From: Spirochaetaceae bacterium
GTDB taxonomy: Bacteria; Spirochaetota; Spirochaetia; DSM-27196; SKKC01
Length of the DNA: 21,474 nucleotides
Direction: 5' to 3'
NCBI GenBank assembly: GCA_003552745.1
Contig: PUOG01000214.1
Coordinates: forward strand, 1 to 21,474
Notes under the pieces: generated by a model
Seen by the model: the letters and a program-made list of their open reading frames with translations, nothing else
Database searches by the model: none
What the model was told of the DNA's origin: nothing
Part shown: positions 13,838 to 21,394 of the stretch, in pieces
Layout: every line of letters begins with the position of its first letter
How positions within the stretch are numbered: position 1 is the stretch's first letter
Position numbers and translations under genes: made by a program

Positions 13838-14385
13838 TCGACATACTCGCCTGTTTCCGTGTTGATGAGGAGCCGGTCGCCGGTTTTAATGAAAAGCGGC
13901 GCCTTGACCGTCAAACCGGTTTCCATGACGACAGGCTTCGTCGCACCGCTCACGGTGTCACCGCGCAGCGCTTCGGGGGCATCCTGAACCGTCAGTGTCA
14001 TTTTCAGGGGGAGTTTGATGTCGATCGCCTGCCCTTGCCAGATGACCAGCTCATAGGTGTCGCCCTCTTTCACGTAATTCGTCTTATCTTCGAGACCGGC
14101 GATCGGAACCGAAAACTGTTCGTACGTCTCCGTGTCCATGAAGTGAAAAGACTCGCCGTCGGCGTAGAGGAATTGAGCGGTCCGTTCTTCGACCTCTGCT
14201 TCTTCTACGCTCTCGTGGGACTTTATCGTCTCGCGCAGCGTTTGACCGTTCTTCAGGTTCTTCAGCCTCAAACGGACGAACGCCTGTCCCTTTCCGGGAT
14301 TGACGAACTCGCGCTCTGTGACGAGATATGGGTCGCCTTTCATCAGCAAGCAGACCCCCTTACTGATCGCTCCTGCTCGAATCAT
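13822..14385 (-). CDS. efp: Elongation factor P
   Basis: A 187-residue EF-P, which rescues ribosomes stalled at consecutive prolines. The N-terminal KOW-like domain has the modification loop NPGKGQAFVR with Lys32, equivalent to E. coli Lys34, the residue lysylated by EpmA. The two OB domains follow, with the C-terminal signature region (GATKPVVMETGLTVKAPLFI, then TGDRLLINTETGEYVERV). GAGGA (14401-14397) lies 11 nt before the ATG, a rather long spacing. It is 29 nt downstream of epmA in the same direction, almost certainly one operon. A perfect palindrome covers the stop codon. Confidence 0.96.
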   Translation of the reverse strand: MIRAGAISKGVCLLMKGDPYLVTEREFVNPGKGQAFVRLRLKNLKNGQTLRETIKSHESVEEAEVEERTAQFLYADGESFHFMDTETYEQFSVPIAGLEDKTNYVKEGDTYELVIWQGQAIDIKLPLKMTLTVQDAPEALRGDTVSGATKPVVMETGLTVKAPLFIKTGDRLLINTETGEYVERVNS

Positions 14386-14414
14386 GTGTGTTTAGTTCCT
14401 CTATTTCTGTCTTT

Positions 14415-15434
14415 CTAACGACGCTTCAGGCTATCATGAAGAGGTGAGAATATCACCCCCTCTACGCTCGAAACGCCGGAGAGGCACATTAAGAGTCGGT
14501 CGAATCCGAGTGCTGCGCCTGCGACCGCCGATGCGCCGTCGAGTGCGTGTACGATCGGTTCGGCCGAGCGGACTTCGGAGGCTCCGCGTCTTCGGCGTTC
14601 CTCAATCTGCCGGTCAACGAACCGGCGGACATTCTCCGGATCGGACTCCTCCATGAAGCAGTTCGCGATCTCAAGCCCGCACAGGTACAGCTCCCAGCGG
14701 CGTCGCGTACGCCCGTCGCCGCCTCGGCGGGCGAGAACATCGCAGCCGGCCGGATAATCCGTGAGGAATACCGGCGCATCCCGAGGGAGAGCAGGCTCAA
14801 GCGAAGATGCCATTACGTAGCTGAAGAGCTCCGGCCAATCAGCATCCTCAGAGGGTGACAGCCCCCGCGATCGACACCGCTCGGCGAACGCCTCGGCATT
14901 TCCGCCACCGTCTGCTCCTTGAAAGAGCTCGATTCCGACGAATCGCGCGAACGCCTCCTCAACGGTCAACACGACAGGTTCTCTCGCTAATACCTCCAAT
15001 CGTCCGGCGTTTCGGGCGAGCGCGCCGAGATTAGGATCCCGAAGCAGATAGCGCAGATATGCTGCGGTACGGCGAAGGAGGTCGTGTTCGTCAACTCCCG
15101 ACTCATAGTATTCGAGCATCGTGAACTCGGGATTGTGGTGAGATCCAATGCTCTCACGGTTGCGGAAACAGTGACCGAGCTGGAAGATTCTTCCGCCCAT
15201 CTTTCCAATCAGCGGTTTGAGCGATACTTCTGGAGAAGGAATAAGATAGAGCTTCGTGCGGCGATCTTCGTCGTACGGATCGTCGTAGAAGGTCTCGAAG
15301 AGATCGATGTGCGCTTCCGGTATGACCTCGGGGACGAGTGTCGGTGTGTCGACCTCGATGTACCCCTCGTTGAAAAAGAATTCACGAGTCCGTCTGAGCA
15401 TCTGTGCGCGTGCCCGGATGATCTCTTGCGTCAT
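14415..15434 (-). CDS. epmA: EF-P--(R)-beta-lysine ligase (truncated lysyl-tRNA synthetase paralogue)
   Basis: A 339-residue class II aminoacyl-tRNA synthetase-like catalytic domain without the N-terminal anticodon-binding domain of LysRS, which is the EpmA/PoxA/GenX architecture. Motif 1 region: FFFNEGYIEVDTPTLVPE. Motif 2: FQLGHCFRNRESIGSHHNPE then FTMLEYYE. Motif 3: GAALGFDRLLMCLSG. EpmA transfers lysine or beta-lysine to the EF-P loop lysine, and here it directly precedes efp. EpmB, which makes beta-lysine, is not in the window. No Shine-Dalgarno is seen before ATG 15434, but this start gives the expected N-terminus. Confidence 0.93.
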   Translation of the reverse strand: MTQEIIRARAQMLRRTREFFFNEGYIEVDTPTLVPEVIPEAHIDLFETFYDDPYDEDRRTKLYLIPSPEVSLKPLIGKMGGRIFQLGHCFRNRESIGSHHNPEFTMLEYYESGVDEHDLLRRTAAYLRYLLRDPNLGALARNAGRLEVLAREPVVLTVEEAFARFVGIELFQGADGGGNAEAFAERCRSRGLSPSEDADWPELFSYVMASSLEPALPRDAPVFLTDYPAGCDVLARRGGDGRTRRRWELYLCGLEIANCFMEESDPENVRRFVDRQIEERRRRGASEVRSAEPIVHALDGASAVAGAALGFDRLLMCLSGVSSVEGVIFSPLHDSLKRR

Positions 15435-15637
15435 GGAGCGTCACGAAACGCTAACAGATCGTGTGGCGCGGATACAAGCGGATACAGTGAACGGACGGCG
15501 CCCGGAGACGATTAAGCGACGCAGGCGCACAGCGGTCAACGTTCGAGAATTGCCCGGGTCGAGGTTTGACTTCTACTACCCTCGCTGCGGTCCACCTCCT
15601 TGTGCCGAGAAAGCACGAAGGCTACTATCGAGCCGTG
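15435..15637. promoter_or_regulatory. Divergent intergenic region with phased direct repeat and patB promoter
   Basis: CGGATACA occurs at 15469-15476 and again at 15479-15486, exactly 10 bp apart, on one face of the helix, and may be an operator. Near the right end TTGTGC (15600-15605) and TACTAT (15623-15628) with a 17-nt spacer form a candidate promoter whose -10 ends 9 nt before ATG 15638. I see no gene in it. Confidence 0.35.
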
Positions 15638-16801
15638 ATGATGCAATCGGAGTTCGACCGCCCCCCGGAGCCGAACAGCGACTCGGTCAAATGGCAGTTC
15701 GCCCGCCGGATATCCGACTCACTCGAGCCGTACTGGGTTGCCGACATGGATTTCGCCGCTCCGGAACCGGTCATCGATGCCGTCCGCGAGCGGCTCGAAA
15801 ATCGACTTCTCGGCTATACGTTCGCTCGAGAGGAGCTATATGCCGCCTTTTCCGACTGGCTCGATACGCGGATCGGGACACGTCCGGCATCGCACTGGTG
15901 CATGATTCCCGGCGTTATGGCGGGTGTCCGAGCCGCGGTCAGTCTCTATACCCGTCCGGGTGATGGGGTTATCGTTCAGACGCCGGTCTATTTTCCCTTC
16001 ATGGACGCCGTGGAGGGTCAGGGACGCACCGTGGTGGTGAACGAGCTACGGCACGACGGCGACCGGTATCGATTCGATTTCGACTCACTCGAGACAGCCG
16101 CAGCAGCCGGAGCACGCGTTCTCCTGCTTTGTTCGCCGCACAATCCGGTCGGCCGGGTGTGGAATGTCGATGAGCTGCAGCAGCTCGTCGACATATGCCG
16201 ACGCTACGGCGTGTTGCTTGTCTCGGATGAGATTCACGGAGATCTGGTTATGGCCGGATACCGGTTCATCCCGACACGCGATGTCGATTGCCGCGGTCTT
16301 CGCTTGCTGACGCTCTCGAGCGCGACGAAGAGTTTCAACATACCGGGGTTGCCGAGCGCGATCGCGAGCTCAGACGATGAAACGATGATCCGCACGATCC
16401 GTGAGCATCTCCACCGTGTCGGGGCCGATACGCAGAATGCGCTTACATTGACCGCCGTAGAGGCTGCCTACAGATCGGGCGGAGAGTGGCTGGACGCCGT
16501 GCTCTCCTATATTGCCGACAACGAAAGAGCTATCTCCGAAGTATTCGAGGCATCCCGGCTGCAGGTCCGTCTCGAGCCGCTGGAGGGAACGTATCTCCTC
16601 TGGATTGACTGCACGCGCCTCTCGATGAACGACGTGGCTCTGCGTGACGAGCTGCAGAAGCGCGCCGATGCCTGGCTTGTCGAGGGATCGAAATTCGGAA
16701 GCGGAGGGGAAGGACATCTGCGGATGAACATTGCGGCGCCGAGAGATCGGATCGTGGCGGCCGCGGAGAGAATTGTCACGGTGCTGGAGGAGTTATCATG
16801 A
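15638..16801 (+). CDS. patB: PatB/MalY-type PLP-dependent C-S beta-lyase (cystathionine beta-lyase-like)
   Basis: A 387-residue fold-type I aminotransferase-like enzyme. The N-terminus (DSVKWQF, then YWVADMDFAAPEPVIDA) is the signature of the MalY/PatB subgroup. Further motifs are LLCSPHNPVGRVW, VSDEIHGDLV with the Asp that contacts the PLP pyridine nitrogen, and SSATKSFNIPGLP with the Schiff-base Lys231. It splits C-S bonds such as those of cystathionine or cysteine, giving thiol or sulfide, pyruvate and ammonia. Length matches the family (about 390). ATG 15638 (or 15641) fits the family N-terminus; a TTG at 15566 would add an unrelated tail. No Shine-Dalgarno is present. It overlaps the next gene by 4 nt (ATGA). 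Confidence 0.9.
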   Translation: MMQSEFDRPPEPNSDSVKWQFARRISDSLEPYWVADMDFAAPEPVIDAVRERLENRLLGYTFAREELYAAFSDWLDTRIGTRPASHWCMIPGVMAGVRAAVSLYTRPGDGVIVQTPVYFPFMDAVEGQGRTVVVNELRHDGDRYRFDFDSLETAAAAGARVLLLCSPHNPVGRVWNVDELQQLVDICRRYGVLLVSDEIHGDLVMAGYRFIPTRDVDCRGLRLLTLSSATKSFNIPGLPSAIASSDDETMIRTIREHLHRVGADTQNALTLTAVEAAYRSGGEWLDAVLSYIADNERAISEVFEASRLQVRLEPLEGTYLLWIDCTRLSMNDVALRDELQKRADAWLVEGSKFGSGGEGHLRMNIAAPRDRIVAAAERIVTVLEELS

Positions 16802-17487
16802 CGATCATACTCGGAGCGATGGAAGGCGAAATCGAAGAGGTTACCGATCTTCTGGCGGATGCCGAGCCGCACACCTTTCGGCGCTATCGAATGACGGCGG
16901 GAGCGATATTCGGCCATCCGGTGCTCGTCGCACGGAGCGGTTGCGGGAAGACGTACGCAGCTATGGTCGCTCAACACCTTATCGATGTATTCGAGCCGAG
17001 TCGGCTCATCTTCACCGGCCTCGCGGGCAGCATCAATCCGCGGATAGACATCGGCGATACGATCGTGGCCGAAGATTGTCTCCAGCACGATCTCGATGCC
17101 TCCGTGGTCGGATTTCGGCGGGGAGAGATTCCGTTCGAGAACCTGCGTGAAATACCCGGTGACCGGGAACTGCTCTCTATCGCGTCAGAGTACCATCCCC
17201 CGGAGGGGACCCTCCACCGTGGTCGTATTCTGACGGGAGATCAGTTTCTCGATCATACGCGCCTCGGCGACGCGCCGTACCTGCGTGACGAATTGCATGG
17301 CGACGCTGTGGAAATGGAGGGGGCGAGTGTCGCGGCGGTATGCCACTTCAACGACGTGCCGTTCTGCCTTTTTCGAACGATATCCGACCGAGCCGACAGC
17401 AATGCACGGGTCGATTTCGAGCGCTTCCTGCCGAAGGCGTCACGCAACGCCGCGGAGTTCGTCAAGCACGTCATGTCGTCGTTGTAG
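16798..17487 (+). CDS. mtnN: 5'-methylthioadenosine / S-adenosylhomocysteine nucleosidase
   Basis: A 229-residue MTA/SAH nucleosidase (Pfs). It hydrolyses the N-glycosidic bond of methylthioadenosine and S-adenosylhomocysteine, releasing adenine and feeding methionine salvage and homocysteine recycling. Catalytic and binding residues match E. coli MtnN: Glu11 (GAMEGE), the substrate segment VEMEGA with Glu174, and the acid Asp197 in ISDRAD. FTGLAGSINPRIDIGD is the family's glycine-rich phosphate/ribose region. The ATG overlaps the stop of the C-S lyase gene, so translation is coupled; the pairing is sensible since SAH hydrolysis leads to homocysteine and then to cystathionine and cysteine metabolism. 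Confidence 0.94.
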   Translation: MTIILGAMEGEIEEVTDLLADAEPHTFRRYRMTAGAIFGHPVLVARSGCGKTYAAMVAQHLIDVFEPSRLIFTGLAGSINPRIDIGDTIVAEDCLQHDLDASVVGFRRGEIPFENLREIPGDRELLSIASEYHPPEGTLHRGRILTGDQFLDHTRLGDAPYLRDELHGDAVEMEGASVAAVCHFNDVPFCLFRTISDRADSNARVDFERFLPKASRNAAEFVKHVMSSL

Positions 17488-17539
17488 TGTTCCACGGTTC
17501 GACCAACACGGTGCGTGGCACCTTTGGTATCTTGTACGA

Positions 17540-18028
17540 ATGAGACCGATTATGGTGCCGGCAATCTTGGTGGTTGTACTCTTTATCGCTTGTGGTACCG
17601 TACCGGCACCGGATGCGACGATTTCCGAACCCGACCCGAATCTCAATCCGGTGGATGTGGTCGAAGCCCAACTCGAAGCGCTTCGCGCGTCGGGATGTGA
17701 ACGGCACGGAATCGAAATCGCCTACCGTTTCGTATCGCCCGCGCAGCGCCTTGCGTTCGGTGGGGTCGATGGGTATGCAGAGCTGCTCGAGCAGGGAGGT
17801 CATGTCGGGTTGCTGAACCACCGAGAAGCTGAAGTGTTTCGTCCGACGGTTCGTAGCGACCTCGCGATCGTGCCGACCACTGTGGTAACTGCGGATGGGG
17901 AGCGAATCGACTATGTCTTCGTGTTGACGCGTGAACGCGAGGAGCCGTACGAGAACATGTGGTTGACCGACGAGATTCAGGTTCACAGCATCGACGACCG
18001 GACCTCCGAGCAAAGGAACGATGAATGA
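17540..18028 (+). CDS. Small lipoprotein, DUF4864-like
   Basis: A 162-residue predicted lipoprotein. The N-terminus MRPIMVPAILVVVLFIAC ends in a lipobox (FIAC, Cys18), so it should be lipidated and exported. The mature part reads VDVVEAQLEALRASG, AYRFVSPAQRLAFGGVDGY, then VFVLTREREEPYENMWLTDE, resembling the DUF4864 pattern (a small NTF2-like fold of unknown function). ATG 17540 is 52 nt after mtnN with no Shine-Dalgarno. It overlaps the next gene by 4 nt (ATGA), so it belongs to the same transcription unit. Confidence 0.75.
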   Translation: MRPIMVPAILVVVLFIACGTVPAPDATISEPDPNLNPVDVVEAQLEALRASGCERHGIEIAYRFVSPAQRLAFGGVDGYAELLEQGGHVGLLNHREAEVFRPTVRSDLAIVPTTVVTADGERIDYVFVLTREREEPYENMWLTDEIQVHSIDDRTSEQRNDE

Positions 18029-18636
18029 CACGCTTTCGCTACGATCCGGAGCGCCTGTCCCACGAGCCCCATCTCATCCCCTACCGTCGCTCGATTCCGA
18101 TGGTGCACCCGAGCGTCTTTCTCGCCGACGGCAGCAGAATCATCGGAGATGTGGTGCTCAGTGAGATGGTGAGCGTCTGGTACAACGCGGTTGTCCGAGG
18201 CGACGTGCACTCGGTGCGGATCGGCCGCGGTACGAATATCCAGGACAACTGCGTTATTCACGTGTCGCACGATACCGAACCCGCACTGGTCGGCGCTGAT
18301 GTCACCGTCGGCCACGGGGCGATCGTGCACAGCTGCACGATCGAGGATCGCTGTCTGATCGGGATGGGCGCGACGGTTCTCGATCGTGCGATCGTTCGCA
18401 GCGAATCGATGGTAGCCGCCGGTGCCCTCGTGCCGCCGCGGTTCGAGGTTCCGTCGGGTGTGCTTGTCGGAGGGGTCCCGGCGAAGGTCATGCGTGAGCT
18501 GACCGCGGAGGAACGCGCCTCGTTTGCCGATTCGGCCGCGAATTACCGCGAATACGCCGCTGAAAGCATGGAGGCGATACGCGACGCTGCCGGCCGATCT
18601 CCCCGCCGCGGGCCGGATGGTGACCTTCTTGCTTGA
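18025..18636 (+). CDS. Gamma-carbonic anhydrase-like hexapeptide-repeat protein
   Basis: A 203-residue left-handed beta-helix protein of the gamma-class carbonic anhydrase family (YrdA/PaaY/CamH type), which acts as a trimer with metal between subunits. VVRGD (Arg58, Asp60), NIQDN (Gln73, Asp74), and the three predicted metal ligands His79 (CVIHVSH), His97 and His102 (VGHGAIVHSC) are all present. The end GVPAKVMRELT leads into the usual C-terminal helix. The acidic proton-shuttle loop of Methanosarcina Cam is missing, as in most bacterial members, so carbonic anhydrase activity is possible but not assured. AAGGA (18013-18017) lies 7 nt before the ATG. Confidence 0.9.
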   Translation: MTRFRYDPERLSHEPHLIPYRRSIPMVHPSVFLADGSRIIGDVVLSEMVSVWYNAVVRGDVHSVRIGRGTNIQDNCVIHVSHDTEPALVGADVTVGHGAIVHSCTIEDRCLIGMGATVLDRAIVRSESMVAAGALVPPRFEVPSGVLVGGVPAKVMRELTAEERASFADSAANYREYAAESMEAIRDAAGRSPRRGPDGDLLA

Positions 18637-18640
18637 TTGC

Positions 18641-18674
18641 GATTCGCTCGGAAAAGAGCAATCTTAAGCGAATC
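18641..18674. promoter_or_regulatory. Overlapping inverted repeats upstream of the sdh promoter
   Basis: GATTCGCT (18641-18648) and AGCGAATC (18667-18674) are perfect inverted repeats that end 2 nt before the -35 box of sdhA. Alternatively GATTCGCTC (18641-18649) pairs with GAGCAATC (18656-18663) around GGAAAA with one bulge. It may be a regulator site for sdh, or the mRNA end of the upstream operon. Confidence 0.4.
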
Positions 18675-18676
18675 TG

Positions 18677-18705
18677 TTGCGCCTGCCACGCCGGCGTGTT
18701 ATAAC
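18677..18705 (+). promoter_or_regulatory. Promoter of sdhA-sdhB-sucC
   Basis: TTGCGC (18677-18682) and TATAAC (18700-18705) with a 17-nt spacer form one of the best sigma70-type matches in the window. The leader would be about 90 nt, with AAGGAG (18791-18796) 8 nt before ATG 18805. Confidence 0.55.
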
Positions 18706-18804
18706 CATCTCCATATGATCCTGCCCATATTGCCACGCATGGAGGCCGGCGCCGACCCTGGCCGGGGGCGGGTCGTCCCGAACGCGCAAAAAGGAGCATG
18801 ATAG

Positions 18805-20544
18805 ATGACATACGAGTTTGATGCCGTTATCGTCGGCGGCGGGGGCGCCGGGTTATACGCGGCACTCGAGGCCTCGAAGAGCTCGAAAACCGCGGTGGTG
18901 AGTAAGCTCTATCCTATGCGCAGCCATACCGGTGCCGCGCAGGGCGGAATCGGTGCGGCACTGGGAAATGTGGACGACGATAAGCCGGAGTGGCACGCCT
19001 TCGACACGGTTAAGGGTGGCGACTACCTCGTCGATCAGGAAGCGGCGCGGATTCTCGCCGAAGAGGCGGTGCAAGCGGTTTACGATCTGGAAAACCGCGG
19101 ACTGCCGTTCTCCCGAACCCCGGAAGGGCGAATCGATCAGCGACGTTTTGGCGGTCACACGAGCAATTTCGGCGAAAAAGCGGTGAAACGCAGCTGTTAC
19201 GCCGCCGACCGTACCGGCCACATGATCCTGCAGACCCTCTACCAGCAGTGCATTAAGAATGAAGTCCGGTTTTACGACGAGTTTCAGGTCGTCGATGTAA
19301 TCATGGACGGTGACACCTGCCACGGAATCATCGCTTTCGAGCTTGCCACCGGCGAGCTGCACGTGTTCAAGGCGAAAGCGGTGCTCTTCGCTACCGGTGG
19401 CTTCGGGCGCATGTTCAAGGTCACGAGTAACGCCCATGCGAATACCGGCGACGGCCCGGCCATACTCGCTCGTGCGGGAATCCCGCTCGAAGATATGGAG
19501 TTCTACCAGTTCCACCCGACCGGAATTCGGGGAATGGGTATCCTGATAACCGAAGGTGTGCGCGGCGAGGGCGGAATCCTGCGCAACAGCAACGGGGAGC
19601 GCTTCATGGAGAAGTACGCGCCGACGCTGCTCGATCTCGCTCCACGCGACATGGTCAGCCGCGCCATAATGACCGAAGTTCTCGAAGGGCGCGGCATTCG
19701 CGGTGACGGCCGTATTGACGACCACGTCTATCTCGATGCGACGCACCTCGGCCGCGAGACGGTAGAGCTGAAGATTCCCGATATCCAGGACTTCTGTAAG
19801 ACGTATCTCGCCGTCGATCCGGCCGAACAGCCGATGCCGGTCCAGCCGACCGCTCACTACGCGATGGGTGGTATTCCGACCGACCTGAACGGGCGAGTGG
19901 TTACCGCCTCCGGGGTGTGCAACGGCCTCTACGCCGCCGGCGAGTGCGCATGTGTGAGCGTCCACGGGGCGAATCGGCTCGGTACGAACAGCCTCGTTGA
20001 CCTGATTGTATACGGCCGGCGCTCCGGCCGTCACATCGCCGAATTCGTGAAGTCCACCGACTCGCCGAAAGTCCCGAGCGGTGCCGACGAGAGGGCACGA
20101 TCTCATGTGGAGCGTATTCGGGCCAACCGGGGAAAAAACGGCGCGCATCCGGGCGAGCTCTACGCCCGCATGCAGGCGACGATGATGACGAATGTCGGTG
20201 TCTACCGCGACGCCGGCGAGATGCAGCAGGCGATTCGCGACTTGCAGCGGTTGCGGGAGGAGTTTGCCACCATAACCCCGCAGGATGACACGACGAACTT
20301 CAACGCGGAAGTCCTCGGATTGCTCGAGTTGGAGAATCTCATCGATCTGAGCATCATCACCGCTGCCAGCGCGCTGAACCGAACCGAGAGCAGAGGCGCC
20401 CACAGCCGCCGCGACTATCCGGACCGGCTCGATGATGAGTGGCTCAAACACACGATGGCGCATCTGGGCGACGACGGAAGTGTCTCGATCGACTATAAGC
20501 CGGTTGATACGAGTATCTGGAAGCCGCAACCGCGCGTGTACTGA
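18805..20544 (+). CDS. sdhA: Succinate dehydrogenase flavoprotein subunit
   Basis: A 579-residue flavoprotein that oxidises succinate to fumarate (or the reverse). The Rossmann FAD motif is VIVGGGGAGLYAALEAS. MRSHTGAAQGG carries His41, the residue that binds FAD covalently in SdhA/FrdA. Substrate-site segments are QFHPTGI, PRDMVSRAIM (catalytic Arg) and GANRLGTNSLVDLIVYGRR. The C-terminus has the family ESRGAHSRRDYPDR, DEWLKHT and IDYKPV. Length and C-terminus are those of classical SdhA rather than the shorter soluble fumarate reductases. SdhB follows after 19 nt. No sdhC or sdhD precedes it, which is unusual. Confidence 0.95.
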   Translation: MTYEFDAVIVGGGGAGLYAALEASKSSKTAVVSKLYPMRSHTGAAQGGIGAALGNVDDDKPEWHAFDTVKGGDYLVDQEAARILAEEAVQAVYDLENRGLPFSRTPEGRIDQRRFGGHTSNFGEKAVKRSCYAADRTGHMILQTLYQQCIKNEVRFYDEFQVVDVIMDGDTCHGIIAFELATGELHVFKAKAVLFATGGFGRMFKVTSNAHANTGDGPAILARAGIPLEDMEFYQFHPTGIRGMGILITEGVRGEGGILRNSNGERFMEKYAPTLLDLAPRDMVSRAIMTEVLEGRGIRGDGRIDDHVYLDATHLGRETVELKIPDIQDFCKTYLAVDPAEQPMPVQPTAHYAMGGIPTDLNGRVVTASGVCNGLYAAGECACVSVHGANRLGTNSLVDLIVYGRRSGRHIAEFVKSTDSPKVPSGADERARSHVERIRANRGKNGAHPGELYARMQATMMTNVGVYRDAGEMQQAIRDLQRLREEFATITPQDDTTNFNAEVLGLLELENLIDLSIITAASALNRTESRGAHSRRDYPDRLDDEWLKHTMAHLGDDGSVSIDYKPVDTSIWKPQPRVY

Positions 20545-20563
20545 GAGGGGAGTGTAGCGAGCA

Positions 20564-21367
20564 ATGAACGTTAGTCTGGAGATCCTGAGACAGAACGAAA
20601 CGACCGGAAACAAACCGGAGTACCGGACATACACGGTCGAGGTCGAGGAGACCGATCGAGTGCTCGATGCGCTCATGTATATCACGCGTAACATCGACGG
20701 AAGCCTCGGCTTCCGTCGCAGCTGCGCACACGGAGTGTGCGGCTCCGACGCGATGCGGATAAACGGACGCGAACGCCTGGCGTGTAAAACGCTCTTTCGC
20801 GACATAGTCGACGAGCCGCCGTGGACCCGAGAACCGGGCGAGAAGGCGACGCAGACCGACGAGAAGCGTTCCAACGGGCAGCCGACGATCCGGATCGAAC
20901 CGCTCATGCATCTGCCGGTACAGCGCGATCTGATGGTCGAACAGGAGAGCTTCTTCGCGAAGTTCCGCTCGGTGAAACCGTACATTATTCCCGACGAGGA
21001 GCCGGCCGAACGCGAGCACATTCAGAGTCAGGAGGAGCGTGCGCTTTTCGATGATGCGACGAAATGCATCAACTGTGCAGCGTGCTACTCGGCCTGTCCG
21101 ATTCTCGACGAGAAGCCGGATTTTCTCGGCCCGGCGGCGATCGTTCAGGCCGCACGGTTCGTTCGCGACAGCCGTGACAAGGGACTCGAGGCGCGAATCG
21201 ATGAGCTCGACAACCCGAACGGTATCTGGCCGTGTGAGAATCACTTCGAGTGCACTCGCGTCTGTCCGAGGGAGATCAAGATCACCAAGCTGATTAACCT
21301 CACGAAGCGCGAGATCAAGAAGTTCCGCGAGGAACGAGGCGAAACCGTACACGACGGCCAAAGCTGA
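20564..21367 (+). CDS. sdhB: Succinate dehydrogenase iron-sulfur subunit
   Basis: A 267-residue subunit that passes electrons from FAD to the quinone site. The N-terminal plant-type ferredoxin domain has Cys54, Cys59, Asp62 and Cys74 (SCAHGVCGSDAMRINGRERL and the following AC) for the [2Fe-2S] cluster, with Asp as in E. coli SdhB. The C-terminal domain has CINCAACYSACP (Cys168, 171, 174, 178) and CENHFECTRVCP (Cys224, 230, 234) for the [4Fe-4S] and [3Fe-4S] clusters. The full cluster set supports a quinone-reducing enzyme that needs a membrane anchor. AGGGGAG (20546-20552) precedes the ATG by 11 nt. Confidence 0.95.
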   Translation: MNVSLEILRQNETTGNKPEYRTYTVEVEETDRVLDALMYITRNIDGSLGFRRSCAHGVCGSDAMRINGRERLACKTLFRDIVDEPPWTREPGEKATQTDEKRSNGQPTIRIEPLMHLPVQRDLMVEQESFFAKFRSVKPYIIPDEEPAEREHIQSQEERALFDDATKCINCAACYSACPILDEKPDFLGPAAIVQAARFVRDSRDKGLEARIDELDNPNGIWPCENHFECTRVCPREIKITKLINLTKREIKKFREERGETVHDGQS

Positions 21368-21394
21368 TAGGACACGAGACGAACGGAGGCACAG

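Noticed and set aside
15566..15637. N-terminal extension of the C-S lyase from TTG 15566
   Set aside because: The extra 24 residues do not fit the PatB/MalY N-terminus, and the candidate promoter lies inside them.
17510..17522. GGTGC/GCACC hairpin between mtnN and the lipoprotein as an operon terminator
   Set aside because: A 5-bp stem followed by only three T residues; too weak to claim.
18853..21021. 722-codon open frame antisense to sdhA and sdhB
   Set aside because: It is the mirror of two certain genes; long antisense frames arise from GC-rich codon bias. Its translation has no family-like motif and no ribosome binding site.
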